Source of the DNA: Blastococcus sp. DSM 46786
GTDB taxonomy: Bacteria; Actinomycetota; Actinomycetes; Mycobacteriales; Geodermatophilaceae
DNA: 64,000 bases
Direction of reading: 5' to 3'
NCBI RefSeq assembly: GCF_900109665.1
Contig: NZ_FOAO01000003.1
Location: 170,789 to 234,788, forward strand
Part shown: piece after piece, positions 50,861 to 59,393 of the stretch
Layout: each line of letters opens with the position of its first letter
How positions within the stretch are numbered: position 1 is the first letter of the stretch
The notes under the pieces: model-generated
What the model was told of the DNA's origin: nothing
The model's database searches: none
What the model saw: only the letters and a program-made list of their open reading frames with translations
Made by a program: the position numbers and the translations under genes

Positions 50861-53263
50861 TCATGACTTCGCGGCCTCGGAGTTGCGAACGGCCTGGTAG
50901 GCCAAGCTCGTGATGGCCTTGTTCAGTGCGTCGTAGTCCTCGACCTCCTCGCGGGGGTCTTCCGTGAGCTTGAACCGGGATCGCCAGGAGGCCAGCGTCT
51001 CCTTCACGGCGTCCGCCTCCACCGAGTAATCGAGCTGGGCCTCAATCTGCTCGATGAGGTCGAGGACGTCCTCGCGGCGAGCGGTGCCCTTCAGCGTGCG
51101 AGTGAACTCTCGCTTGATGCGGTTGATGCGTGAGGAGATCCGGTCGACGTTCCCGGCCCGGAGGGCGTCGCGCTGAAGGCGGGAGAGGTTAGAAAGCAGG
51201 GCGACGAGGTTGGTCTGGGCGGTGTCGAGGTCGGCGTCCGTGGTAACGCGACTGGCCGTGGTGTCGTCGTCACCCATGAGGATCTCCACGACACACCGGG
51301 CGAAGCCGATCTTGTCGAGGTGGAACCCGTCGGTCCCACTGGCCGTGGCGATGGCGGTCTCCAGGTCCTTGAGGAGTCCCTTCTTGCCGGAATCGTTGCC
51401 GGCGAACACGATTGCGGCGTCGAGGCCGAGGGCGTGCACGTTGACGTCAGGAACAAACTCGCGGCAGTAGCGGGCGGCGCCGTCAATTGCGACGTTGATC
51501 GGGAGCAGGTCCTCGATCGCGACGACGCCGGCGGGGTTGTCGACCTGGACGTCGAGGGCCTTATCGCCGAGCTGGAGGACGAACCTGTCGTTCATGAGCG
51601 GCTTACCGGTGGCGCCGCCGTTCTGGAGGTCCCTGCGGGCCTTGTCGCCGGGGCCGTCCGAGTCGAGGAGAACAACGATCGCGGGCTTCTCGACGTCGCG
51701 GCCGCGGGCGAGGTAGACCATGTATGGCACGTGCTCGGTGCCGCCGGCCGGGACGATGGTGATGGCGTTGAGGTCGAGGCGGTCGCGTTCGGCGATCCTC
51801 TTGCGCTTGAGCCAGCGGGTGGCGCCGGCGATGAGGATCTGATCGGAGGGTCCTTCGACAACGAGGTTGCAGCCGGAGATGAAGGTGGTCTCGGCGACGA
51901 AGCTGCCGAAGGCGGACCGCAGGGGCTCGTAGTGGTTGGCGGCGACGCTCTTGACTACGCGAGTGCCTTCGTCGTACTCGCCCTTTTCGAGTACGCGGAT
52001 GCGGCGGGCGTCGTTCTTGTCGATGAGGAATGGAGAGTGGGTCACGTAGACAACCTGGACCGCGGTGCGGGTGGGGTCTTGTGGGTGGGCGAAATCCTCG
52101 AAGATGCGCAGCAGGTCCTGCTGCGCGGAGGAGGACAGGAACCGGTCGGGCTCGTCCATGAGGAGCACTTCGGACTTGGCGACGGTGGTGGGCTCGTGGG
52201 CGAGATATTGGACGAAGTAGGACAAGAAGTACTTCAGGCCGTCGCTGCGCTCGTCGAAACTGTAGGACTTGCCAGTGCGGTCGCGGATCTCGAACTGAAG
52301 GTCGAACTCCAGGGCGGAGACGACAAGCTCGAACTGAGAGTCTTGAGACCACCAGTGCGGAAAGTTGAGCGCCTTAGCAATCTTCTCGTTGAAGCTGTCG
52401 ACGAGGCTAGAGGCGTAGCCGTTCTTGTCTTTGATAAACTTCTGCAGTTCGGCGACCTGATCGCGCTCAATCTTGGCCACCTTGAAGAGGAGGTCGGCGG
52501 CGAGTTCATACTGCTGAAGGGTGTTGGCGTCGACAGTGTCCGTGGTGTTACTTGGACCAAACGCGGTGGCGATGTCGGCGGCGGCGTTCTGGACGGCGCC
52601 TGCGTTGACGAACCACCCGCCGTGGGCCTTGAACCGCTCGTGAAGCGCGGTGACGATGTCGCGGCTGACAGCGTCGCTGGGCTTGCCGGTAATGAGATAG
52701 TTCCACGGCACCGAGTTGGGGAGTGGCACTTCGGCGTCGATAACCGTCAGTGCGGGGATGCCCAGCGCCGCGGTGAGGTTGGGCTTCTTGATGTTGTACG
52801 GCTCTGTCCACTTACCGTCGGTCTCGACGTAGATCCGAAACTTGTAGGTCGTGTTCATACGAAACAGGGCAATGCGGGTGACGTTGCCCAGCGATTCGGC
52901 GCCAGTCATGTCCTCGACGATGGCGACCTCGTCAGGGGTGATGTCGGAGAAGAGAGCACCGAACTCGGGTTTGACCATCTCGGCGTCCGCGCCGAAAAAG
53001 GAGGAGTAGCGGCAGAAGTCGCTGCGGTCGTAGCCGGTGCCGGTAAGGGCGGCTGTAATGGCGCGGAGTACCTGGCTCTTGCCGGACTCGTTACCGCCGA
53101 CGACCGTGGTGATGTCGGGCTCGAGTCGCAGCCGCACAAATGGGTAGTCAGCGCCTGATGGGGTGGAGTCCCATGGCAGTGCCGTGTAGTCCTCATGTGA
53201 GGCACGAAGATAGTCGTAGTTGAGTGAACGATAGAAGCGTGCAAATACCTCTTGCAGTCGCAA
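50861..53263 (-). CDS. OLD-family ATPase-TOPRIM nuclease (likely antiphage cargo)
   Basis: About 800 residues. The N-terminus MRLQEVFARFYRSLNYDYLR matches the first strand of AAA_21/OLD ATPases. Walker A VVGGNESGKSQVLRAI lies near 70; the signature/Walker B region is KSEVLLMDEPDRFLSSSAQQ with VYVTHSPFLID as the H-loop. The TOPRIM domain has NLVVEGPSDQILIAG (Glu) and IVVLLDSDGPGDKARRD (DxD). I chose the TTG at 53263 (GGGGGG 7 nt upstream) because homologous sequence starts there and the bases before it form hairpins; in-frame ATGs at 53407 and 53413 would add an unlikely tail. OLD proteins cut DNA in phage defence. No UvrD helicase follows, so this is not Gabija. Its codons use more A/T than neighbours, suggesting recent gain. 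Confidence 0.82.
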   Translation of the reverse strand: MRLQEVFARFYRSLNYDYLRASHEDYTALPWDSTPSGADYPFVRLRLEPDITTVVGGNESGKSQVLRAITAALTGTGYDRSDFCRYSSFFGADAEMVKPEFGALFSDITPDEVAIVEDMTGAESLGNVTRIALFRMNTTYKFRIYVETDGKWTEPYNIKKPNLTAALGIPALTVIDAEVPLPNSVPWNYLITGKPSDAVSRDIVTALHERFKAHGGWFVNAGAVQNAAADIATAFGPSNTTDTVDANTLQQYELAADLLFKVAKIERDQVAELQKFIKDKNGYASSLVDSFNEKIAKALNFPHWWSQDSQFELVVSALEFDLQFEIRDRTGKSYSFDERSDGLKYFLSYFVQYLAHEPTTVAKSEVLLMDEPDRFLSSSAQQDLLRIFEDFAHPQDPTRTAVQVVYVTHSPFLIDKNDARRIRVLEKGEYDEGTRVVKSVAANHYEPLRSAFGSFVAETTFISGCNLVVEGPSDQILIAGATRWLKRKRIAERDRLDLNAITIVPAGGTEHVPYMVYLARGRDVEKPAIVVLLDSDGPGDKARRDLQNGGATGKPLMNDRFVLQLGDKALDVQVDNPAGVVAIEDLLPINVAIDGAARYCREFVPDVNVHALGLDAAIVFAGNDSGKKGLLKDLETAIATASGTDGFHLDKIGFARCVVEILMGDDDTTASRVTTDADLDTAQTNLVALLSNLSRLQRDALRAGNVDRISSRINRIKREFTRTLKGTARREDVLDLIEQIEAQLDYSVEADAVKETLASWRSRFKLTEDPREEVEDYDALNKAITSLAYQAVRNSEAAKS

Positions 53264-53280
53264 GTTGCATCCCCCCGTGC

Positions 53281-53300
53281 GCCCGGCTCGAAAGCCGGGC
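53281..53300 (-). other. Hairpin in the leader of the OLD nuclease gene
   Basis: GCCCGGCT-TTCG-AGCCGGGC on the minus strand: a perfect 8-bp stem with a TTCG loop, 17 nt ahead of the proposed TTG start. No T-run follows. It may affect translation or mRNA stability and argues that this stretch is untranslated. Confidence 0.45.
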
Positions 53301-53400
53301 CCGAGTAGCGTCGGTGGATCCTTGGCGTCACCGTAGTATGCGCCTCCGACAGCCGTGGTGTGCCGCGTTGGAATGCGCCTAGGGGGACGCAGCGCGGACT

Positions 53401-53442
53401 CGCTCATCGGCATGAGCGTGCGCTCTCGATCGCATGAGAGCG
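53401..53442 (-). terminator. Two adjacent hairpins after the relaxase gene
   Basis: CGCTCTC-N8-GAGAGCG (53421-53442) and CGCTCAT-CGGC-ATGAGCG (53401-53418) are both perfect 7-bp stems starting 20 nt after the relaxase stop. They probably end or attenuate the relaxase transcript before the nuclease gene. Neither has a clear T-run. Confidence 0.45.
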
Positions 53443-53461
53443 CGTTCCGCAAGCCGAACGT

Positions 53462-56400
53462 CTAACGGGAGTGGTGCAGGTCCGGAAGCGCGGCCTGCGA
53501 CGGCCATCCCGTATGCCCCGTCCGGTGAGGATCGTCGTAGGGGGACGCCAACCGGGACGCCTGCCGCGAACTCGCCGTGGTCCTGGCGGCAATCGGTTCG
53601 GTGTCCAGCACGGCAGCGTGGACGGCGCCCAGGGGGACACCGAGGATCTCGGTGACTCGGTCGATGTGTGCTAGCCACCGGGCTGGTGGTGTGGCGACGA
53701 TGATGGCTGCCGCGTCACGCACTCCCGCCTTGATGACCACGGGGTTCCTGTCGCTCCGGGTCGGGGTGAGGCGGGCGTCGAGAAGGGCGTCGGCCAGGCT
53801 GTCTGAGGTTTCGATGGCCGTGCGCAGCGCGACGACGCCGTCGCGATGGAGGACGTCGGCCGGGTCGAGGCGGTCGGGCAGGGTGAGCCGGCGGGGGTCG
53901 TCGCCGCGCGCGGTGAGCTGCCAGAAGATGCGCTCGGCGGCCCTCTGTCCGGCGGCATCGTTGTCGGTAGCCAGGAGGATGCCGGGATTGCCCTCGCGGA
54001 TGTGGGAGCGGAGCAGGTCGGCTTGTCGATCGGTGAGGGCTGTGCCGAGGGCGGCGACGCCAACTGTCCGTCCGTCGCCGGCGAGGGTGATCGCAAGAGC
54101 ATCCAGCGGTCCTTCGACGAGGGCCGGGACGGCACCGGCAGCGAGCGCGGCACGGCTTTCGTAGAGCCCGAGCAGGTGGTCGCCCTTGGTGTAGAGATCG
54201 GTGCCCGGGGTGTTGAGGTACTTGGGTCCTGCGCGATCGTCGTCGGTGGCGGCGGGGTTGCGGCGGGCGATGAACCCGACGACGGTGCCGTCGACGCCGT
54301 GGATCGGGAAGACGAGCCGGTCGCGGAACCGGTCGATCAGCGCCCCGGTGCGGGCACGCTGGGCGAGGCCGGCGGCGAGCAGCTCAGTGTCGGTAGCGCC
54401 GGACGCCCGCAGGTGGTCGAGGAGGACGTTCCACGAGGCGGGGGCGAAGCCCGGGCTGAACCGCGGGTCGGCGGTGAGGTCGGTGCCCAACCGTTCGCGG
54501 AGGTATTCCGGCGCCCACGAGTGGGGGTAGCGGTCGGTGTAGAGCGCGGCCGCCTTGGTGTTGAGCTCGATCAGCCGGTCGCGGCCGACGACGGCGGTGG
54601 CCCAGAAGTGCTGCTCGAGCAGGTAGTCCGCTTCGTCAGCGGCCGGCTCCCCGAGGGCGAAGGGGTCCGGCGTGCGGTACCGCGGTTCGGCCAGCGACGA
54701 CTCGCCGCCGGGGACGGGGGGCTCGGCGTCGTCGTCAGGCCCGTAAGCCCAAACGGCGCTGGTGAGCGCTGTGTTGTGGGCGGCCGGTGGGAGCAGATGC
54801 GCGTCGTCTGGTGGCTGCAGGTCGTCCGGTAGCGGCTCGGGCGTTTGCACGGGCGCGGGGTCGATGAGGGCGGTGATCCGGAAGACGAGCGTTTCGGCCA
54901 GCTCGTTCCCGGACCGGCCGCCGTCGTCCGCTGACGGCAGGCCGGCGACAGGGGCGGTGAGCAAGTCGGTGGAGGACCAGCCGTCGCGGATCCCAACGGT
55001 GACCGCAGCGACGAGGGCCGGCCAGGCAGGCGCGGCCAGCACGCTCCGCCCGTGCTCGTCGGGCAGCAGCGTTAGAAGGGTGGTGCACCAGTCCGGCCGG
55101 ACCACGGTGGCGCCCGGCCCGGCGGCGACGGTGGCCGGGGCCAGGTGAGGGGTGAGTCGCCACCACAGGGCCGCGGCGGGCAGGTCGTCGGGCAGCGGTC
55201 GCTGTGCGGCCACCGCGGCGAGCAGGCTGGCGGCGTCGAGGCCGGCGCGGTCGGCTGCCGCGAGCCGTTCGGCCAGGGCCGGCCAGTGCGGGTCGCGGCG
55301 CACGCGGGGGTCGATGCTGTCGGCCAGCCTTGACCACCCTGAGCTTTCAAGTGTCGGGATGGCGGCGGCCACCGCGTCGTCCAGCCGTTGCTGATGCCGG
55401 CTTTCGGCGGCCGCGGGGTGGGGTGAGCCGGTGGGCCGCCGGTCGCTGTCGGGGACGCCGAGGGCGGCGCGCCAGACGGCAAGTTCGGTGCGCAGGGCTG
55501 CGTGGCTGGGATCGACTAGCGGATGCGCCCAGCCGGGTGCGCCAGCCGGTGTCATCGCGGCGGCGGTGTCGGCGACTCGGGTCGCGCAGTCGGTGACGTG
55601 GTCGGCGCGGGCGGCGAGGTAGGTGCCCCAGTGCGGGTCGTCGGCCAGGGCCGTGGGCGTGCCGGGCAGCCACGGCAACGGCCCTGCCGGACCGGAACCG
55701 GAAACGTTCAGGCGCCAGTCGAGGACGGCGGCGGGGTCGCGGACGCTGTTCAGTTCGCGTCTGGCTGCCGCCGTCCGTAAGGCGGCGATGGGATCGGTGC
55801 CGCCGACGGCGAGCAGCGCCAGGTGCCCGTGCAGTGTGGGCCAGGCAGGAGCCCCGGTCAGCCCAGGGTGGAGCTGCTCGGCGGCGTTCTCCAGTGCTTC
55901 TGCAGCGGTGGCGCCGAGGTGGTGGGCGGCGGCGAACCGCAGTGCGTCGGCGTACCGCGCGGCCGCGGAGTGCAGCTGTTCGGCAGGGTCGGCCAGCGCC
56001 CGGCGGGCACCGGTGGCCGAAGTCTGCGCCCCCTCGCGGTCCAGCATGCCGATCAGCAGGTCAGTGGCGGCGGGTGGATGGACGGCGGCGGGGGTGACGA
56101 TGCTGTGCGGATCGCCATCCCCGACGGTGGCCAGGTAGAGGTGGTTGGCGGTTCGGCCGCGAGAGAGCGCGACGTAGAGCAGCTGCCGGCTCTCGCTGCC
56201 GCTGAGCACGGTGCGGCAGGTATCAGCGGTGACGCCCTGGGCGCCGTGCACAGTGGTCGCGTAGCCCAGTTGCACGTGCTCGGCGACGTAGCCGACGGGG
56301 AGGGTGATGCGCCGCCCGCTGCGGGTGTGGGTGACGGCTAGGGCGCCGTCGTCGTGCACGGCGGTGACGGTCCAGCGGTCGCCGTTCTTCACCCAGTCCG

Positions 56401-58951
56401 CGGCGCCCAGCGGCAGTCGCCGGTCGTTGATGCGGGTGATGATCGGGTCACCGGTGCCGGCCCGGGTGCCGTCGGCCAGCGCCACCTCCGGGCCGGCTGG
56501 TCCACCGAGGGCGGCGAGTCGATCGATGCGGGCCCGCGCGTTGAGCGCGGTCACGGTCTCGCGGGTGGCGGCCAACAGCAGGGCGTCGACGCCGCGAGCC
56601 CGGTCGGCGGCCCAGGCGGTGTAGGCCTGCTCGGCGCAGGTGGCCGCGTCGCCGACGTGCACCCGGCCGGAGTCGAGGTAGAAGCCCACGGCGGTGGTGT
56701 CGCCGTCGCGGACGGCGACGGTGGCCGCGGCCTCGGCCGGATCGGCGAAGCGGACCAGCTGAGTGAGCGTCACCGCGCCGTGCGTCGCGGCGATCTCCGA
56801 CAGCACACCGCCGGCGGCGACCGCGGCCAGCTGCCGGTCATCCCCGACCAACCGCACCGATCCGCCCCGCCCCAGCACGTGGTCGACGGCGGCAGCGAGC
56901 TCGCGGGTGCCGGCCATGCCCGCCTCGTCGACGATCACCAGCGTGCCGGGGCCGATGTCGGTCACCCAGGCCGGCCGGTCGCCGGTGTCCAGCGCCCAGA
57001 CCAGCTTCGTCACGGTGTCGCAGTGGCCGCCGACGGCCTCGCGCAGCCCGGCGGTGGCCACCGCCGACGGCGCCAGGCCGAGCACGCTGCCGCCGCCGGC
57101 GGTCCAGGCCCTGGCCAGCGCGGCCAGCGCGGTGGTCTTGCCCGTACCGGCGGGCGCGATAGCCAGCTGCACCCGCATCCCGCTGCCGGCCAGGTCCCGG
57201 ACCAGCTGAGCCTGGCCGGGGTTGAGCTCGGTGCCGTTGGCGGTGGCCTCCAGCAGTGCCAGTTCGACCACCCGAGGATCAGCCTGGCGGCCGTCGGTGC
57301 GTCCCGCGGCGGCCAGCAGCAGCGCCTCGGCGCCTAACACCTGCTGGGACGTGTAGAGCTCGGCGCCGGCGACGGTGAAGACGCTGGCGCCGTCCGAGCG
57401 ACGCAGCTCCGAGGGTTCGACCGCCGAATCCAGCTCGCGGAGCGGGATCGACAGAGAAGGGGAGAGCGCCGCCGCGCTGACCTGGGACACCGCGGCATCG
57501 ACGACGTCCGGCGCGAGGTCGGCGGCCCGCACGGATCGTTCGGCTTCGGCGCGCACGTGCCAGACCTGCCAGGTCGCGCGCTGCGCGGAGACCGTGTCCA
57601 GCACCCGGCCGGCGGCTGAGCGCACCCAAGCATCGGTCACCACCGCAACGGCACGGACCCGTGGGCGCAGGACGTCGTCGAGCATGCCGGCCACCGCATT
57701 TGGCCCGCCGAGCACTTCGAGGGCCTGCTCTCGCCAGGCCGCCCGCTGTTCGGCCAGCGAGCGAGGCTCGTGCTTCGCGTCCCGCGTCTCCAGCGTGGCC
57801 TGCTGGGCCAGCGCGATCGCCTCGGGCGTGGTCGGTGTCCGCCCGTGCTCGGACTGGAAGTCGGTGGCCAGCTCGTCACGGCGGATGTCGATCGCTTGCC
57901 GCCGCGAGGACCAGGCGGCCAGCAGCCGGGCGTCGAGGCCGACGATCTCCCGCACCGGCCGCTTGCCGTCCTCCCGGCCGGGACGCTCGGCGAAGCGAAT
58001 CCCGAGCCCGGATATCAGGTTGGCCTCCAGCCGGGTGTTGTACCGCTCCGAGGCCGCGACGTTGGCCTTGTACAGCACCCGCCCGTCCAGGGCCCGCCAC
58101 CGCCCGTCACGGGTCTGCACCTTGTTGCTCACCGCCACGTGGGTGTGCAGGTCCGGATCACCGGCGCGCGAGTCGCGATGGGTGAACACCGCGGCGATCA
58201 GCCCGGAGGTCTCCACCTGCCGCACCCCGCCGGCGCCCAGCCGGGTGAAGCAGGCGTGCTCCTCGAGCCAGGCCAGCGTGTCGTTGACCGCGGCGTGGTG
58301 GGCCGCTTCGATCTGCTCGGAGATCTCACGTGGCGCAAGCGCCCACAACGCCGAGACCGATTTCACGGGCGAGAACGTCAGGTCGTAGCCGGCCACCGCC
58401 TTCGTCGCCGGCCGCGACGCCCGGGCGATGAACCCGGACAGTTCCCGGACGTCGGCGGGTGGGCGGCTGTGCTCGGCGGCGAACATGCCGCGTGCCACCT
58501 CGCCACGGATGCGGGCCCGTTCTGGCGCCGGCAGGGGCGCATCGCGTGGCAACCTGCGCGCGGCGTTGACCGCAGCGAACTCGTGCGCGCAGCGGGCCCG
58601 GAAGCCGTCCGCGGGTGTGGGGTAGACGAGGAACGGCTGGCCGAGGGCGGCGGCGGCGCGCGCCTGCTCCGGCGTCCGTCCGGCGGCCAGGGCGTCCCGC
58701 TCCAGACGCTCGGCGTCGGGATGGCAACCCTCGCCGAACAGCGCCTTCATCTGCGCCTCGTCGACCGGCTGCCCGGCGCTCACCCCGGTCAGCCCGGTCA
58801 GGCCGCTGCCGGTCCACACGCCCGGCGACTCGCCCCGCTGTGAGTAGTAGTCACCCAGGCCGGCATGCCCGCGTTCGGTGGCATCCTGCGCTGCGACCTG
58901 CCGTGTCAGGTAGGTGTAGCCGTCACCCGCGGTCAGCTTGTGCAGCGACAT
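53462..58951 (-). CDS. MobF relaxase fused to helicase and DnaG-like TOPRIM primase region
   Basis: A 1,829-residue protein that would nick oriT, unwind DNA and possibly prime replacement synthesis. The relaxase domain (1-300) has a Tyr pair (GDYYSQRGE near 37-45), GYDLTFSPVKSVSALWAL, and the metal site THRDSRAGDPDLHTHVAV. The RecD-like helicase has Walker A IAPAGTGKTTALAALARAW near 598-615, Walker B TLVIVDEAGMAGT, and YATTVHGAQG and LYVALSRGRT as later motifs. A helical middle follows. The C-terminus is DnaG-like (YLRERLGTDLTADPRFSPGF, FRDRLVFPIHGVDGTVVGFI), then TOPRIM LVEGPLDALAITLAG near 1610 and LLATDNDAAGQRAAERIF near 1660. The CHC2 zinc finger of DnaG is absent. The ATG at 58951 follows two GTG codons and has no ribosome site. 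The 11-bp repeats of site D sit 31 nt upstream. Confidence 0.9.
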   Translation of the reverse strand: MSLHKLTAGDGYTYLTRQVAAQDATERGHAGLGDYYSQRGESPGVWTGSGLTGLTGVSAGQPVDEAQMKALFGEGCHPDAERLERDALAAGRTPEQARAAAALGQPFLVYPTPADGFRARCAHEFAAVNAARRLPRDAPLPAPERARIRGEVARGMFAAEHSRPPADVRELSGFIARASRPATKAVAGYDLTFSPVKSVSALWALAPREISEQIEAAHHAAVNDTLAWLEEHACFTRLGAGGVRQVETSGLIAAVFTHRDSRAGDPDLHTHVAVSNKVQTRDGRWRALDGRVLYKANVAASERYNTRLEANLISGLGIRFAERPGREDGKRPVREIVGLDARLLAAWSSRRQAIDIRRDELATDFQSEHGRTPTTPEAIALAQQATLETRDAKHEPRSLAEQRAAWREQALEVLGGPNAVAGMLDDVLRPRVRAVAVVTDAWVRSAAGRVLDTVSAQRATWQVWHVRAEAERSVRAADLAPDVVDAAVSQVSAAALSPSLSIPLRELDSAVEPSELRRSDGASVFTVAGAELYTSQQVLGAEALLLAAAGRTDGRQADPRVVELALLEATANGTELNPGQAQLVRDLAGSGMRVQLAIAPAGTGKTTALAALARAWTAGGGSVLGLAPSAVATAGLREAVGGHCDTVTKLVWALDTGDRPAWVTDIGPGTLVIVDEAGMAGTRELAAAVDHVLGRGGSVRLVGDDRQLAAVAAGGVLSEIAATHGAVTLTQLVRFADPAEAAATVAVRDGDTTAVGFYLDSGRVHVGDAATCAEQAYTAWAADRARGVDALLLAATRETVTALNARARIDRLAALGGPAGPEVALADGTRAGTGDPIITRINDRRLPLGAADWVKNGDRWTVTAVHDDGALAVTHTRSGRRITLPVGYVAEHVQLGYATTVHGAQGVTADTCRTVLSGSESRQLLYVALSRGRTANHLYLATVGDGDPHSIVTPAAVHPPAATDLLIGMLDREGAQTSATGARRALADPAEQLHSAAARYADALRFAAAHHLGATAAEALENAAEQLHPGLTGAPAWPTLHGHLALLAVGGTDPIAALRTAAARRELNSVRDPAAVLDWRLNVSGSGPAGPLPWLPGTPTALADDPHWGTYLAARADHVTDCATRVADTAAAMTPAGAPGWAHPLVDPSHAALRTELAVWRAALGVPDSDRRPTGSPHPAAAESRHQQRLDDAVAAAIPTLESSGWSRLADSIDPRVRRDPHWPALAERLAAADRAGLDAASLLAAVAAQRPLPDDLPAAALWWRLTPHLAPATVAAGPGATVVRPDWCTTLLTLLPDEHGRSVLAAPAWPALVAAVTVGIRDGWSSTDLLTAPVAGLPSADDGGRSGNELAETLVFRITALIDPAPVQTPEPLPDDLQPPDDAHLLPPAAHNTALTSAVWAYGPDDDAEPPVPGGESSLAEPRYRTPDPFALGEPAADEADYLLEQHFWATAVVGRDRLIELNTKAAALYTDRYPHSWAPEYLRERLGTDLTADPRFSPGFAPASWNVLLDHLRASGATDTELLAAGLAQRARTGALIDRFRDRLVFPIHGVDGTVVGFIARRNPAATDDDRAGPKYLNTPGTDLYTKGDHLLGLYESRAALAAGAVPALVEGPLDALAITLAGDGRTVGVAALGTALTDRQADLLRSHIREGNPGILLATDNDAAGQRAAERIFWQLTARGDDPRRLTLPDRLDPADVLHRDGVVALRTAIETSDSLADALLDARLTPTRSDRNPVVIKAGVRDAAAIIVATPPARWLAHIDRVTEILGVPLGAVHAAVLDTEPIAARTTASSRQASRLASPYDDPHRTGHTGWPSQAALPDLHHSR

Positions 58952-58981
58952 CACCACGGCCGAGGACGGTAAAAGCGAGAC

Positions 58982-59014
58982 CTCCAGTGGTTCTCGCGTA
59001 GTTCTCCCGTTCTG
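58982..59014 (-). promoter_or_regulatory. 11-bp direct repeats, site D (relaxase promoter)
   Basis: Read on the plus strand: CTCCAGTGGTT, CTCGCGTAGTT, CTCCCGTTCTG, with an exact 11-bp period, 31 nt upstream of the relaxase start. This would overlap or flank the -35 region of a relaxase promoter. Confidence 0.7.
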
Positions 59015-59028
59015 CGGCCTTCTCAGTT

Positions 59029-59241
59029 CCCCGCCGTTTATCGGCGGGGTGCAGCGCTATCGCGGGGCTAACTCCTTACAACCCGGCAGGAGGATCGAGG
59101 TGGCCGGCGGATCGTTGCCGGCGCCGGGGAGGTCCGACAACCGTCGGGCCGGTCGCGTTGCCGCCCGTCTGTCGGGGGATGGACCGGAGCCATCCGACGG
59201 ATGACGGCGCGCACCAGGCTGGCAGGAAGGTCGCCTGCCAG
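59029..59241. other. Candidate origin of transfer (oriT)
   Basis: Intergenic DNA just upstream of the relaxase gene, dense in inverted repeats: CCCCGCCG-TTTAT-CGGCGGGG (59029-59049, 8-bp stem), CATCCG-A-CGGATG (59191-59203) and CTGGCAGG-AAGGTCG-CCTGCCAG (59219-59241, 8-bp stem, 7-nt loop). MobF relaxases nick next to such hairpins, and oriT commonly lies beside the relaxase gene. The nick site cannot be placed. The first hairpin could instead end the upstream recombinase operon. The rest of this gap (to 59393) has no gene. Confidence 0.45.
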
Positions 59242-59393
59242 AAGGTGGCTCGGTCGGCGAGACGCGACCGACGTGGGCACGAACACCGGGGTCCGACGAG
59301 CTGCGTCGATACTCAGGATGTCGGCGTCTCAACTGCCGTGGCGCGAATCCCACTAGATGCAACATGCAGCCTGTATCGGTGGGTCTGCGATGT

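Noticed and set aside
50861..53263. Gabija (GajAB) defence system
   Set aside because: The ATPase-TOPRIM protein fits GajA in outline, but no UvrD-like GajB is beside it; the neighbours are the relaxase and the transfer operon.
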